64,000 nt of DNA, taken from NCBI GenBank assembly GCA_034440395.1, contig JAWXBW010000013.1, positions 9,130 through 73,129 on the forward strand, in the 5' to 3' direction. This document shows positions 32,975 through 43,123 of this stretch, one piece after another. The DNA comes from JAAUTS01 sp034440395. GTDB taxonomy: Bacteria > Verrucomicrobiota > Verrucomicrobiia > Methylacidiphilales > JAAUTS01. A program made the position numbers and the translations under genes. How positions within the stretch are numbered: the stretch's first letter is position 1; each line of letters begins with the position of its first letter. Below the pieces are notes generated by a model. It searched no databases. It was not told the DNA's origin and was given only the letters and a program-made list of their open reading frames with translations.

Positions 32975-35836
32975 ATGTCTCAAGAGCCTCAATTCATCCG
33001 CATCACAGGCGCAAGGCAACATAATTTAAAAAATATTTCCGTCGCACTGCCGCGCAACCAGCTAGTCGTCATCACGGGTCCTTCGGGTTCAGGTAAATCG
33101 TCTTTAGCTTTTGATACCTTATTTGCCGAAGGGCAGCGTCGTTACATGCAGAGTTTATCTTCTTATGCACGTCAGTTTCTGGAACAGATTGAAAAACCCG
33201 ATGTGGACTTTATCGAAGGCTTGTCTCCGAGCGTCGCCATTGAGCAGCAAAGCTCCAACAGTAACCCACGTTCGACCATCGCCACGGTGACAGAAATTTA
33301 TGATTACTTGCGCGTGCTTTACGCTAGTTGTGGACAGCCACATCACCCAGTTTCTGGTAAAATGTTAAGGAAACGTAGTTTGCAGGAAATAGCAGATCAG
33401 GTTGTAGATCAACCCGCATCCGATCGTTTCATGATCTTAGCTCCCATGGTGCAGAAACAAAAAGGCGAGTTTCGTGACGTGTTAGAAAAATGTCAAAAAG
33501 ACGGATATCTCCGGGTGCGGATTGATGGTGCCGTGTACACCTTAGATCAGCCAATAAAGTTAGACCCCAAAAAAGCTCACACTATAGAGGTAGTCGTTGA
33601 TCGTCTAAAAGCTTCCAGCACTTCGAAAACTCGTGCGGCAGAATCAATCGAGCTCGGCATCAAGGTAGGGGATGGATTAATTCGTGTCGTGTGGTTAGGA
33701 GTAGAGGATGACGTTGTAGCGGAGTGGGTCATGAGCAATCAAAATTATGATCCAGAAACCGGCTATCATTTTCCCGTTTTGGAAGCACGCCATTTTTCTT
33801 TTAACAGCCCACTAGGAGCCTGCCCTGCCTGTGGTGGCACGGGGACATTACTCCTGCCTGACGCGGATCTCATCATCACAGATACTGAAATGCCTTTAGA
33901 AGAAATGCCGTTTGGGCCGTGGCGCCGTGCTCCAAAGCGTATGGCAGGCTACTATAAAAATTACCTACAAGATTTAGCGGATCATGCTGGTGTTTCCATG
34001 CGGTCAACGTGGAAGGAACTACCGACTTCATTCCATAAGCTTATTATGGAAGGGTCTGCTGGTCAGGACATACTTTTTAATTCATTAAAAGCTGGAACTA
34101 AAGTAAAACAATCTAAGCCTTTTGAAGGGCTACTGCATTTCGTGCAGAATCTTTATGATGCCAGTGACAGTCCTTTGACACGGCACCGTATGGCAGCCTT
34201 TATGAGTAAAAGCACTTGTCCTGTTTGTCAGGGTAAACGTTTAAAGAAAGAGGTTCTTGCGGTTACTTTAGGCAGTAAGGAAGATGGTGCGGCACCGAAT
34301 ATTGATGACTTTTGTCGCTGGACGGTTGATGAAGCATTGGCTTTTTTAGATGCTAAAAAATGGTCGGCTGAAGAAACTCCTATCGTAAAGGAGTTAATTG
34401 CAGAGATTTGCGCACGGTTAAAATTCATGCAAGAAGTGGGTTTGGGTTATCTGACTTTAAATCGTGAGGCTGGCACACTTTCTGGCGGGGAGAGTCAACG
34501 CATACGACTGGCTACGCAAATTGGATCAGGGTTGAGTGGAGTGCTCTATGTTTTAGATGAGCCGAGCATAGGTTTGCATCAACGTGACAATGAGAGACTC
34601 ATCACTACCCTAGAACGTTTACGTGATATGGGAAATTCTGTCGTAGTGGTGGAACATGATGAGGACACCATGCGGCGTGCTGATTATGTCGTGGACATGG
34701 GGCCTGCGGCGGGAGTGAGAGGCGGGGAGATCGTGGCGGAGGGAACTCTTCAAGAATTATTAGATCACCCGAAATCGCTGACCGGCCGTTATCTTTCAGA
34801 AAGGCTTAAGATTGATGTGCCGCGTCGCAGGCATGCCCCTAAGAATGAGTGGCTAAGCGTGGTGGGCGCTCGGGAGAATAATCTTAAAAATGTGACCGCA
34901 CGTTTTCCTATAGGTTGTTTCACGTGTGTGACGGGCGTAAGTGGTTCAGGAAAAAGCACCTTAGTTAGTGATGTTCTGAGCCGCGCGCTGTTCCGGAGTT
35001 TTTATCAAGCGAAAGAACGTCCTGGTCTGCACGATCGAATCGAGGGTTTGGAACATTTAGATAAAGTGGTGACGATTGATCAAAGTGCTATCGGACGCAC
35101 ACCGCGTTCTAATCCAGCCACGTATGTCGGAGCCTTTGATGCTATCCGTGATCTTTATGCGCAACTGCCTGCCTCGCGTATACGTGGGTATGCCAAGGGA
35201 CGTTTTAGTTTTAATGTGCCGGGGGGACGTTGTGAGCATTGCGAGGGCGATGGTTATAAGAAAATCGAGATGCATTTTTTGCCTGATGTGTATGTGCCTT
35301 GTGAGGTTTGCAAAGGTCAGCGTTTCAACCGGGAGACTTTAGAGGTAACTTTTAAAAGTAAAAATATTGCGGATATTTTAGCTTTGACGGTGCATGAAGC
35401 GCTGGATTTATTTCAAAGTATTCCCGCTATTTTCGGAAAACTCGAACCCTTAGCTCAAGTGGGCTTAGGGTATCTTACTCTAGGCCAGTCGGCTACCACG
35501 CTATCGGGCGGGGAGGCGCAGAGAGTCAAGTTGGCGGCGGAGTTAACAAAAAAGGCAACAGGTCGGACTTGTTACATTATGGATGAGCCTACGACAGGGC
35601 TGCATTTTGTGGATATTGAGGAATTGCTACGGGTGCTTTTTAAATTACGGGACCAGGGTAATACAATCATCGTGATTGAACATCATCTAGACGTGATTAA
35701 GTCTGCAGACTATGTCATAGACATAGGGCCAGAGGGCGGAGAAAAGGGGGGGCAGATCGTGACGTGCGGAACGCCAGAGGCCGTGGCGCAATTTGAAGGT
35801 AGTCATACAGGTCGGTTTTTGCTAAGAAAGTTATGA
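32975..35836 (+). CDS. uvrA: Excinuclease ABC subunit A
   Basis: 953 residues, normal size. Two ABC ATPase modules: first Walker A GPSGSGKSSLAF near the start, second GVSGSGKSTLVSDV near 655; signatures LSGGESQRIRLA and LSGGEAQRVKLA; Walker B VLDEPSIGLHQRD and MDEPTTGLHF. The zinc fingers CPACGGTG/CPVCQGKR and CEHCEGDG/CEVCKGQR are intact. UvrA finds DNA damage and loads UvrB. No LexA-type box was noticed upstream. A TPR gene follows after 7 bp. Confidence 0.97.
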   Translation: MSQEPQFIRITGARQHNLKNISVALPRNQLVVITGPSGSGKSSLAFDTLFAEGQRRYMQSLSSYARQFLEQIEKPDVDFIEGLSPSVAIEQQSSNSNPRSTIATVTEIYDYLRVLYASCGQPHHPVSGKMLRKRSLQEIADQVVDQPASDRFMILAPMVQKQKGEFRDVLEKCQKDGYLRVRIDGAVYTLDQPIKLDPKKAHTIEVVVDRLKASSTSKTRAAESIELGIKVGDGLIRVVWLGVEDDVVAEWVMSNQNYDPETGYHFPVLEARHFSFNSPLGACPACGGTGTLLLPDADLIITDTEMPLEEMPFGPWRRAPKRMAGYYKNYLQDLADHAGVSMRSTWKELPTSFHKLIMEGSAGQDILFNSLKAGTKVKQSKPFEGLLHFVQNLYDASDSPLTRHRMAAFMSKSTCPVCQGKRLKKEVLAVTLGSKEDGAAPNIDDFCRWTVDEALAFLDAKKWSAEETPIVKELIAEICARLKFMQEVGLGYLTLNREAGTLSGGESQRIRLATQIGSGLSGVLYVLDEPSIGLHQRDNERLITTLERLRDMGNSVVVVEHDEDTMRRADYVVDMGPAAGVRGGEIVAEGTLQELLDHPKSLTGRYLSERLKIDVPRRRHAPKNEWLSVVGARENNLKNVTARFPIGCFTCVTGVSGSGKSTLVSDVLSRALFRSFYQAKERPGLHDRIEGLEHLDKVVTIDQSAIGRTPRSNPATYVGAFDAIRDLYAQLPASRIRGYAKGRFSFNVPGGRCEHCEGDGYKKIEMHFLPDVYVPCEVCKGQRFNRETLEVTFKSKNIADILALTVHEALDLFQSIPAIFGKLEPLAQVGLGYLTLGQSATTLSGGEAQRVKLAAELTKKATGRTCYIMDEPTTGLHFVDIEELLRVLFKLRDQGNTIIVIEHHLDVIKSADYVIDIGPEGGEKGGQIVTCGTPEAVAQFEGSHTGRFLLRKL

Positions 35837-35843
35837 ACGCACG

Positions 35844-38411
35844 ATGGGAAAAATATTGCCACCACTAGGCCTGCCAACAAATGGCGTCCGATTGCTCCGG
35901 ACCGTTAGTCTTAGTTGTGTCTTGAGTTTATCCTTTCTCGGAAGTATTTCTGCTAAACCTAGTTCTGCGGAGAGACGAGTTTTCACTGTTGCTCAGAAAG
36001 CTTTTGAGGACACTCAGTATGATGTTGCGGCGCTGAAGTTGCAGGAATTCCAGAAAACGTTTCCTAAAAGTGAATTAAAATCAGAGGCTCAGATGTTGTT
36101 AGGTCAGAGTTATTTTTTTCAGGATGCTTTAGATAAAGCTCTAGAGATTTTTCAGAATCCACCGACAACGGCGAGTAATGAACAAAAAAGTGATTTTTCT
36201 TTTTGGAAGGCAGAGACCTTACATCGACAAAAAAAATGGGATGCCGCCGTGGAGGCCTATCAAGCTTTATCCAAAGACTTCCCAGAGAGTCTTCGCCTTA
36301 AGACACTACCTTTGAATCTAAGCGAAGCTTTATTGAGTGCGGGTAAGTCACAGGAATCGGTGGAGGTTTTAGCCCCTTTACTCGCTTTAAAAACTACGGA
36401 TAAAGAGCGCCATCCCGCTGTGTTACAGCAGGCTCGTATTCTGACAACACTCGGCCAGTTCGCAGATGCGGACGCCCTCTTAGTTATGTTGCTGAAGGAA
36501 AAGTTGGATCGTGGTGTTCTGTATCAAGCCGCCTACCTTTCTGGAGAAATTAATTTACAATTAAAGAAATGGGTTGAGGCCAAGGCGAGCTTTCGCAGAC
36601 TGACAGAGGACAGTCGAGCCTACCCAGAAAGTCTGGTGGCGCAGTCTTGGTTAGGGATCGGCGCTGCAGAAGAAGCTGAACAAAAATGGGCGCCAGCTAC
36701 GAATGCCTATGAAAAGGCTTTAGAGTTTTCCAATACGACGGCTTTATTTGAACGTTCCGTGGTTCGTTACTTAAGCACCCACGCTAAGGCGGATACCTTA
36801 GCTAAGGGAACGCTGAAGGTAAGGCAATTGGCTCGGGAGCGAAAGGATGCAGGAGCGATCGGATTTTATGCTATCGGAAAATTTTATTTTGAAGCAAAAA
36901 ATTTTGATGCGGCTATTTCCGAATTAGACAATTTTATTAATAACAATCCTGATTCCCCTTGGGTTACAGCATCGAAATTATTGATCGCAAATTGTTTGTA
37001 TGAGAAAAAAGAGGTCACAGCTGCGACGACGAATCTTAAAGCATTAATAGATGAAAAGAAAGATAAGGACATTGTTTTCCAAGCGCGTTTACGCCTAGCA
37101 GAAATCTTGTATGAGCAAGGGGATTACAAAGAGGCATCTGATTATTTTCTTGCCGCAGCTCAGTCCGATGTGGCTAGTAACCCTATCTTTGAAGGCGCTT
37201 ATTTTCGTGGATTAATCTCGCTCGCTAAGGCGGGAAATTTAGATGACTTTATTAAACAATTAAGTGTGTTTACGACGAAGTATCCTGCAAGTTTTAAAAA
37301 GAATGACTTATTGTTAGAACAGGCCGTCCTGTTGGAGGCAAGGGGTAAGAGCGAGGAAGCGCGTAAGCTTTATGAGACTGTAGTGACGGCAAATGCGGCT
37401 GGGAGTAAGCCTGAGGCGCTCTTGCGCTTAGGTAGGTCTTTTTATGAGGCGGCGGATTATGCGAAGGCAATTGATTCGTTTTATCAGTTAGAGAAAAGTT
37501 TCCCCAGCTATGCGTCCTTAGACCAAGTGGTTTATTTGCGGATCATGGCTCAAGTGGAGAGTGGCCTTATCAAAGGGCTAGATGCGCGGACTGAGTATGA
37601 GAGTTTCATCACACGTTTCCCTGAATCTTCTGAAATTCCCATGATGTCCTTTAAGCTGGCCGAGTCCTACTCCCAAGACGGCAATTTCTTCGAGGCACAG
37701 AAACGCTTTGAGAAAGTCGCGGCTGATTTCCCTAAGGCTAAAGGTTTTTTGGCAGACTTTGCTCTCTACCGTGCTGGACTTAGTTCTATGGCGCAGGCTG
37801 AGTATAAAAATGCCGTAATCATTTTCGAAAAAATAGTAAACGATTCACCCGCTAAAACCGCTTCGCGTCTAGCACAGATACGTTGTTACATGGCACGGAA
37901 TAACTATGTTGATGCGATCAGGATTTGTGATTCTGTTATTTTGAATCATAAAGAAGATGAGGACTGGGCTGAGGCTTCTATCCGTAAGGCAAATTGTCTT
38001 TACACGCTGGCGGCTCAGGATGAAAAAAATTATCCTCTGGCTTTAGAGATTACTTCAAAAATTTTAGTTTCGAAGAATGTCAGTATCCACCGACGTAATG
38101 AGGCTGGACATTTAAAAGGTGCTATTTTGCAAAAACTAGGCCGATCAACCGAAGCGATGGAGGCTTATTTAGATGTGGTCTATGCTCAAGCACTGCCTTC
38201 TGAGGTAACGGGAATTGAGCCGCATCCAGAGTTTTATTGGCTGATTAAATCTGGCCTAGCGGCGGCTACGATGCGGGAAGATAAGGGAGATGTGCGGGGA
38301 GCCGTAGAAATTTACAGAATTTTAGAGCGCTTAGGAGATCCGAATCGAGAGGAATTTCGGCGCAAGATCGAGGCCTTAAAATCTAAGAACTTTCTTTACG
38401 AAGAATCCTAA
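35844..38411 (+). CDS. Exported TPR-repeat protein
   Basis: 855 residues. A signal peptide (hydrophobic core about 20-35, ending SISAKP) leads into some 15 or more tetratricopeptide-like repeats (recurring pattern A...Y..AL..F...FP.S), as in YbgF/BamD-type proteins. It should lie in the periplasm and serve as a protein scaffold, perhaps for envelope or export machinery. Starts 7 bp after uvrA. Nothing in it points to an enzyme. Confidence 0.85.
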   Translation: MGKILPPLGLPTNGVRLLRTVSLSCVLSLSFLGSISAKPSSAERRVFTVAQKAFEDTQYDVAALKLQEFQKTFPKSELKSEAQMLLGQSYFFQDALDKALEIFQNPPTTASNEQKSDFSFWKAETLHRQKKWDAAVEAYQALSKDFPESLRLKTLPLNLSEALLSAGKSQESVEVLAPLLALKTTDKERHPAVLQQARILTTLGQFADADALLVMLLKEKLDRGVLYQAAYLSGEINLQLKKWVEAKASFRRLTEDSRAYPESLVAQSWLGIGAAEEAEQKWAPATNAYEKALEFSNTTALFERSVVRYLSTHAKADTLAKGTLKVRQLARERKDAGAIGFYAIGKFYFEAKNFDAAISELDNFINNNPDSPWVTASKLLIANCLYEKKEVTAATTNLKALIDEKKDKDIVFQARLRLAEILYEQGDYKEASDYFLAAAQSDVASNPIFEGAYFRGLISLAKAGNLDDFIKQLSVFTTKYPASFKKNDLLLEQAVLLEARGKSEEARKLYETVVTANAAGSKPEALLRLGRSFYEAADYAKAIDSFYQLEKSFPSYASLDQVVYLRIMAQVESGLIKGLDARTEYESFITRFPESSEIPMMSFKLAESYSQDGNFFEAQKRFEKVAADFPKAKGFLADFALYRAGLSSMAQAEYKNAVIIFEKIVNDSPAKTASRLAQIRCYMARNNYVDAIRICDSVILNHKEDEDWAEASIRKANCLYTLAAQDEKNYPLALEITSKILVSKNVSIHRRNEAGHLKGAILQKLGRSTEAMEAYLDVVYAQALPSEVTGIEPHPEFYWLIKSGLAAATMREDKGDVRGAVEIYRILERLGDPNREEFRRKIEALKSKNFLYEES

Positions 38412-38563
38412 CATCCTGATTAATAGTAGGTTGTGTTTTTTTGGAAATTATATTTTTATTAAGCCAGAACTCCAAATCAGGCGTATGGTGAGAAATTTCG
38501 CCGTTATTGTCAGTATCGAACTAAAGGCGATCTCATTGACTTGCCGAAGAGCTCTTTTATAGT

Positions 38564-39079
38564 GTGTTTGTGGAAGATTCATCGATCCTGGTTAAACGGG
38601 AAGGGCAAAAAGGTATTGTCCGGGTGGTTGGGAAAGGTTCCTTTAAGAACGCCCAAAACCTTAAAAAATATATTGAGAGAGCATCACTGGAAGGTGTGCA
38701 GGACTTCGTCTTGGACTTGCAAGACTGCGTGCACATGGACAGTACGTTTATGGGCGTGATGGCTGGTATGGGAGCGGAGAGGCGCCGCATGAAGTTATCT
38801 GCTCCTGAGGTCGTTAACACGAATTCCCGTAATCTTGAACTTTTAGAGACTCTTGGGTTGGACCGAATTTTAACCCTCGTCGCAAGTTCAGATTCTAGCA
38901 GTCTAACAGATTTTAACGCAGTCGTTGCGCAGGAAGCGCAAACAAAAGTGGAAGTAGCAGAGACGATGCTTGAAGCGCACCAGAATCTAATCGACCTTGA
39001 TGCGCATAATGCGGCAAAATTTCAGGACGTAATGGTTTATCTGAAAGACAAGCTTGGAGTACACACAGCCGCATCTTAG
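38564..39079 (+). CDS. STAS-domain anti-sigma factor antagonist
   Basis: 171 residues from GTG at 38564 (GTG at 38570 also possible). STAS domain about 5-100 with the phosphorylatable Ser in CVHMDSTFMG, as in SpoIIAA/RsbV. The last 70 residues form a helical tail (AQEAQTKVEVAETMLEAHQ) that typical antagonists lack. An RsbU-like phosphatase follows, so the two make a partner-switch pair; the kinase/anti-sigma partner is not in the window. Confidence 0.88.
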   Translation: MFVEDSSILVKREGQKGIVRVVGKGSFKNAQNLKKYIERASLEGVQDFVLDLQDCVHMDSTFMGVMAGMGAERRRMKLSAPEVVNTNSRNLELLETLGLDRILTLVASSDSSSLTDFNAVVAQEAQTKVEVAETMLEAHQNLIDLDAHNAAKFQDVMVYLKDKLGVHTAAS

Positions 39080-39105
39080 CGATTGTATTTCGCTTTTTAC
39101 TTTGC

Positions 39106-40539
39106 ATGAATATTTTTTTTCTAGCTCTTATCGGGCTAACTATTTACCTGTCATGGCGCCTGAACCGTTTACAAGAGGAAAAAGCAGAACAGGCGGCAAA
39201 CTCCGCTAAGTTGCAAGAAGAGAAGAAGGTGGTCTTTGATTTATTGCACGATCTAGGGGAAGCGTTTGCGGAAGAAATCGACCGGCACCAGTTACTTAAT
39301 ATTATTTTAGAATCAAGTTTACGTGTCACAGGCGCACGTAGTGGTGTTGTTTATCTCGTTAATTCGCAACGAACTCAAATCAGTGCAGAAGCTGTCAGTG
39401 GGATGTTTCCCCCGCCCGTATCGTTACCACCAGAAGCCGAAAGTAAGGTCGTCACCCGAGAGGAATACCTAGAAACGGTTTTACGTAACGAGGTAATTAA
39501 GTTGGATTCCCCATCCATCCTTATAGAAGCCTTAAATAGCGAGGAAGGCTTTCTAGTAGCTGATGCGAAAGACGATATCCGCTTTCCTAAATTTCATGAA
39601 AGCTCTTTGCGAGTTCAGACGTTCATCGCCGTGCCTTTGCGTTATCGTGAGGAAAAGCTGGGGATCCTAGCATTAGCTAATCGCTTAGACGATGGTGCTT
39701 TCGGCGAGTCTGATTACGAAATAGTGCGCTCTATCGCTTTTCAAGCATCTTTCTCACTTTATAATGCTAACGTCTTCAGCCAGCTAGCGGAGAAACAGCG
39801 CCTTGATCGAGATTTAGAAACAGCGCGGGAGATTCAACGTATTCTTTTACCTGACAAATGTCCCATCATCGAGGGCTATGAAATAGCAGCATTGAACATT
39901 CCCGCCCAACACGTCAGCGGAGACTATTACGATTTCGTGGAAGTGGACGAGCATCGTCTAGGCATTGCCATTGCAGATGTCTCGGGTAAGGGCGTCCCCG
40001 CTTCGCTTATTATGGCCATGTGCCGCACCGTGCTGCGCACCCAAGCACCAGGCCGCAGCTCAGCGGCTGATGTTCTTCGTCAAGTCAACCGCATCCTTTA
40101 CCCTGACATTCGAGAAGATATGTTTATCACGATGGCGTATGCCGTCTTAGATTTTAAACACAACACGATCACCCTTGCTAAGGCCGGCCATGATGCTCCG
40201 ATGTTTTATCAAGGTGCAGACACCTTGATCCAAAGCTTACAAACTCCAGGTATTGCTCTTGGGATCGACGGGGGTGAGGTTTTTGATGCCGTCGTGGAGG
40301 ATTTAGTTATTCCCTTCCAATCCGAAGACACTTTGTTACTTTATACCGATGGGGTTAATGAAGCTGTGGACGCAGAGGAACAAGAATTCGGGAAAGAACA
40401 AATTAAAAATGCCTTAAAGCTGTGCGCGTCAGGTGGTGCCGCTTACCTTATTCAAAATATTGTGGAACGAGTTACTCGTTTTAGAGGAGATCAACCACAA
40501 AACGACGACATCACCCTAGTAACTATCAAGAAAAAATGA
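39106..40539 (+). CDS. Membrane GAF-PP2C phosphatase (RsbU/SpoIIE type)
   Basis: 477 residues: membrane segment 2-18, coiled coil to about 50, GAF domain about 50-225, linker ETAREIQRILLPDKCP, and a PP2C-type phosphatase from about 270 (VSGDYYDFV, IAIADVSGKGVPASLIMA, LLLYTDGVNEA, QNDDITLV) with the metal Asp residues in place. It should dephosphorylate the STAS protein encoded upstream in response to a signal sensed by GAF. Overlaps grpE by 4 bp. Confidence 0.93.
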   Translation: MNIFFLALIGLTIYLSWRLNRLQEEKAEQAANSAKLQEEKKVVFDLLHDLGEAFAEEIDRHQLLNIILESSLRVTGARSGVVYLVNSQRTQISAEAVSGMFPPPVSLPPEAESKVVTREEYLETVLRNEVIKLDSPSILIEALNSEEGFLVADAKDDIRFPKFHESSLRVQTFIAVPLRYREEKLGILALANRLDDGAFGESDYEIVRSIAFQASFSLYNANVFSQLAEKQRLDRDLETAREIQRILLPDKCPIIEGYEIAALNIPAQHVSGDYYDFVEVDEHRLGIAIADVSGKGVPASLIMAMCRTVLRTQAPGRSSAADVLRQVNRILYPDIREDMFITMAYAVLDFKHNTITLAKAGHDAPMFYQGADTLIQSLQTPGIALGIDGGEVFDAVVEDLVIPFQSEDTLLLYTDGVNEAVDAEEQEFGKEQIKNALKLCASGGAAYLIQNIVERVTRFRGDQPQNDDITLVTIKKK

Positions 40540-41063
40540 AAAATAGCCCTAAAGAAGAAATCCCCAACGTCCCAGTTGACCTCGTCGAGGAAACTCCGGC
40601 TCCTGAAACCAAGCCGACGCCTGAGATGCAAGTCACCCAACTCCAAGAAAAGCTTTTACGCGTTCAAGCTGATTTTGATAATTACCGCAAACGTATCACT
40701 AAGGAAAAAGAAGACTCTATTCGCTACAGTAATGAGAATCTCTTGATGGAATTACTCCCCGTGGTAGATAATTTTGAACTGGGTCTGGTGGCGGCGGAAA
40801 CGGCTACGGATCCGAAATCTATCGCTATGGGAATGCAAATGGTGAAGTCACAACTTAAGCGTTTTCTGGAAGACTGTGGGGTGCAAGAAATTAATGCTAT
40901 CGGTTCTATGTTTGACCCGCACCTGCACGAGGCTGTTTCACAAGAAGTATCTTCTAGCGTTCCAGACGGCTCCATCCTATCCCAAAGCCGTAAGGGTTAT
41001 AAGTTACGGGATCGATTGCTCAGGCCAGCGGTGGTCGTTGTCGCTCACGTTCCAGCAGCATAA
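40536..41063 (+). CDS. grpE: Nucleotide exchange factor GrpE
   Basis: 175 residues. A disordered acidic N-terminus, then LLRVQADFDNYRKRITKEKE, LLMELLPVVDNFELGL, FDPHLHEAVSQE and the final GYKLRDRLLRPAVVVVAH are GrpE signatures. It drives ADP release from DnaK. Its ATG overlaps the stop of the phosphatase gene (ATGA), and dnaJ follows 34 bp later; dnaK is not in the window. No CIRCE element seen. Confidence 0.95.
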   Translation: MKNSPKEEIPNVPVDLVEETPAPETKPTPEMQVTQLQEKLLRVQADFDNYRKRITKEKEDSIRYSNENLLMELLPVVDNFELGLVAAETATDPKSIAMGMQMVKSQLKRFLEDCGVQEINAIGSMFDPHLHEAVSQEVSSSVPDGSILSQSRKGYKLRDRLLRPAVVVVAHVPAA

Positions 41064-41097
41064 ATAGATTTTTCACTTAACCCTCTCTCCCCCGATT

Positions 41098-42264
41098 ATG
41101 AGTTCACGGACTGTCCAACGTTGTTATTACGAAATTCTTTGTGTAACCAAAACCGCTTCGGAAGAAGAAATTAAAAAATCTTACCGCAAGCAGGCTATTA
41201 AACATCACCCCGATAAAAACCCTGGTGATAAAACGGCGGAAGATAAATTCAAAGAGTTGGGGGAAGCTTATGAAATTATTAGCGACCAAGATAAGCGCGC
41301 CGCCTACGACCGCTACGGACATCAAGCTTTTAAACAGGGCGGTGCTGGTGCGGGCGGTTTTGGCGGAGGCGGAGGTTTCCACGATCCCTTTGACGTCTTC
41401 CGCGAGGTTTTCGGTTCTGGTGGCGGAGGCTCCTTTGGAGATATTTTTGAGCAAGCTTTCAGTGGCAGTAGTGGTGGGGCTTCCCGGCAAGGTCGTGGAT
41501 CCGACTTACGCTATGATTTAGAGATCACGTTAGAAGAAGCGGTGCGCGGTTGTGAAAAAGAAATTTCTTTACGTAAGTATGAGGAGTGCGAGGCCTGCTC
41601 TGGAACGGGAGCTTCCCCTGGCTCTAAAGTTACAACCTGTCCGACATGCCGTGGAGCTGGGCAAGTGAACGTGTCGCGCGGATTTTTCTCGATGGCTCAA
41701 ACGTGTCCAACCTGTCGTGGTAAGGGTGTGATTATTGAGAAACCTTGTGTTAAATGTCATGGAGAAGGCCGCGTAGAAAAAACTTCTAAAATTAAAATTC
41801 GCATACCAGCTGGGGTTGATTCAGGTTCGCGCCTACGCTCGTCAGGTCAGGGAGAAGCAGGCACACGAGGTGGATCCGCTGGGGATCTGTACATTGTGGT
41901 GCATGTAAAGGAACACGCCCTTTTTATTCGCCAAGAATCAGATCTTTATTGTGAAGTTCCCATCAGTTTCGCTAAAGCTACTTTGGGAGGTGAGATCATG
42001 GTTCCTACCTTAGAAGGAAAAGCCTCCATAAAAGTTCCTTCGGGAACTCAGAGTGGTAAGCTTTTCCGTTTACGGGGTAAAGGCGTTCCAGACCTACGTG
42101 GTAGCCACCACGGAGACTTGAACATTCGTGTCATGGTGGAGGTTCCAACCAAGCTTAATTCTGAGCAAAAAAAGAAGCTGGAAGAATTTGCTGAACTCTG
42201 TGGCGATGAAACGCATCCCGAATCCAATTCTTTTTTTGATAAAGCTAAAGATTTTTTTAAATAA
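41098..42264 (+). CDS. dnaJ: Chaperone DnaJ
   Basis: 388 residues, complete type I DnaJ: J domain about 8-73 with the HPD motif (HHPDKNPGD), Gly/Phe region (GAGAGGFGGGGGF), four zinc motifs (CEACSGTG, CPTCRGAG, CPTCRGKG, CVKCHGEG) and the C-terminal substrate domains (ending VMVEVPTKL). The first residues (SSRTVQRCYYEILCV) vary from the usual KRDYYEVLGV, Cys replacing Asp. Sits between grpE and rsmE on the plus strand. Confidence 0.97.
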   Translation: MSSRTVQRCYYEILCVTKTASEEEIKKSYRKQAIKHHPDKNPGDKTAEDKFKELGEAYEIISDQDKRAAYDRYGHQAFKQGGAGAGGFGGGGGFHDPFDVFREVFGSGGGGSFGDIFEQAFSGSSGGASRQGRGSDLRYDLEITLEEAVRGCEKEISLRKYEECEACSGTGASPGSKVTTCPTCRGAGQVNVSRGFFSMAQTCPTCRGKGVIIEKPCVKCHGEGRVEKTSKIKIRIPAGVDSGSRLRSSGQGEAGTRGGSAGDLYIVVHVKEHALFIRQESDLYCEVPISFAKATLGGEIMVPTLEGKASIKVPSGTQSGKLFRLRGKGVPDLRGSHHGDLNIRVMVEVPTKLNSEQKKKLEEFAELCGDETHPESNSFFDKAKDFFK

Positions 42265-42294
42265 ATCCGCTCAACCGATTAACCACACTATTCA

Positions 42295-43035
42295 ATGTCC
42301 ATTCCACGTTTTTATTGTTTAGATTTTTCTGAAGCTTGTTTAAGCGAGGAAGAGTCGCACCATGCTCACACGGTTTTGCGTTTGAAAGAAGGAGATCAGA
42401 TTAGTTTGTTTGACGGTAAGGGCGCGGAAGCTAAAGCGCAAATCTTGCAGACCGATAAATGTTCGTTACGCTACAAGATTATTACTCAGAACAGAAGTTT
42501 TCTGAGGAACTTTCAGCTCACTTTAGGACAAGCCATTCCTAAGGGGAAGTCGATGGATTTTATTGTGCAAAAAAGCACAGAACTTGGTGTGGCTGTCATT
42601 GCGCCGATTTTATCAGACCGTAGCGTAGTTCAATTAGAAGGCGAAAAAATCGAATCCAAACAACAGAAGTGGAGTCAGACCGCCTTAGAAGCTTGTAAGC
42701 AGTGCGGGCAAAATTACCTACCCACTGTTTCCCCTGCAGTTAAACTCGGGGATTTTTTGGAGAACTATCGCAAGTCCAGTGCTTTGAAACTTATCGCCTC
42801 TCTTCAATCTGATGCCAAGCCGCTCCGAGCCACCTTAGCGGAAGCTCGGGAGAATGGCATGAAGTTAAGCGAAGTCATTTATTTGATCGGACCTGAGGGG
42901 GATTTTACGCCCTCTGAAATTGGTCAAGCCCGCAGTGCTGGTTATCTTCCTGTATCCTTAGGGCCGAATATCTTAAGAACTGAAACTGCCACACTTTTCC
43001 TGACCAGTGCTTTGCTTTACGAGCTACAGAGTTGA
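42295..43035 (+). CDS. rsmE: 16S rRNA m3U1498 methyltransferase RsmE
   Basis: 246 residues. N-terminal PUA-like part (HHAHTVLRLKEGDQISLFDGKG), then the SPOUT methyltransferase with KGKSMDFIVQKSTELGV, LIGPEGDFTPSEI and LGPNILRTETA forming the trefoil knot. It methylates U1498 of 16S rRNA. The pairing of rsmE with dnaJ is frequent in bacteria. Convergent with zwf, 88 bp apart. Confidence 0.95.
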   Translation: MSIPRFYCLDFSEACLSEEESHHAHTVLRLKEGDQISLFDGKGAEAKAQILQTDKCSLRYKIITQNRSFLRNFQLTLGQAIPKGKSMDFIVQKSTELGVAVIAPILSDRSVVQLEGEKIESKQQKWSQTALEACKQCGQNYLPTVSPAVKLGDFLENYRKSSALKLIASLQSDAKPLRATLAEARENGMKLSEVIYLIGPEGDFTPSEIGQARSAGYLPVSLGPNILRTETATLFLTSALLYELQS

Positions 43036-43123
43036 AACATTGAGATGGTAATTAAACAGTTACCGTTTCGTTACTTTAATAAAAGGCGGCAAAGTTTTAT
43101 GCACTTGCCCAGCAATTCATTGA

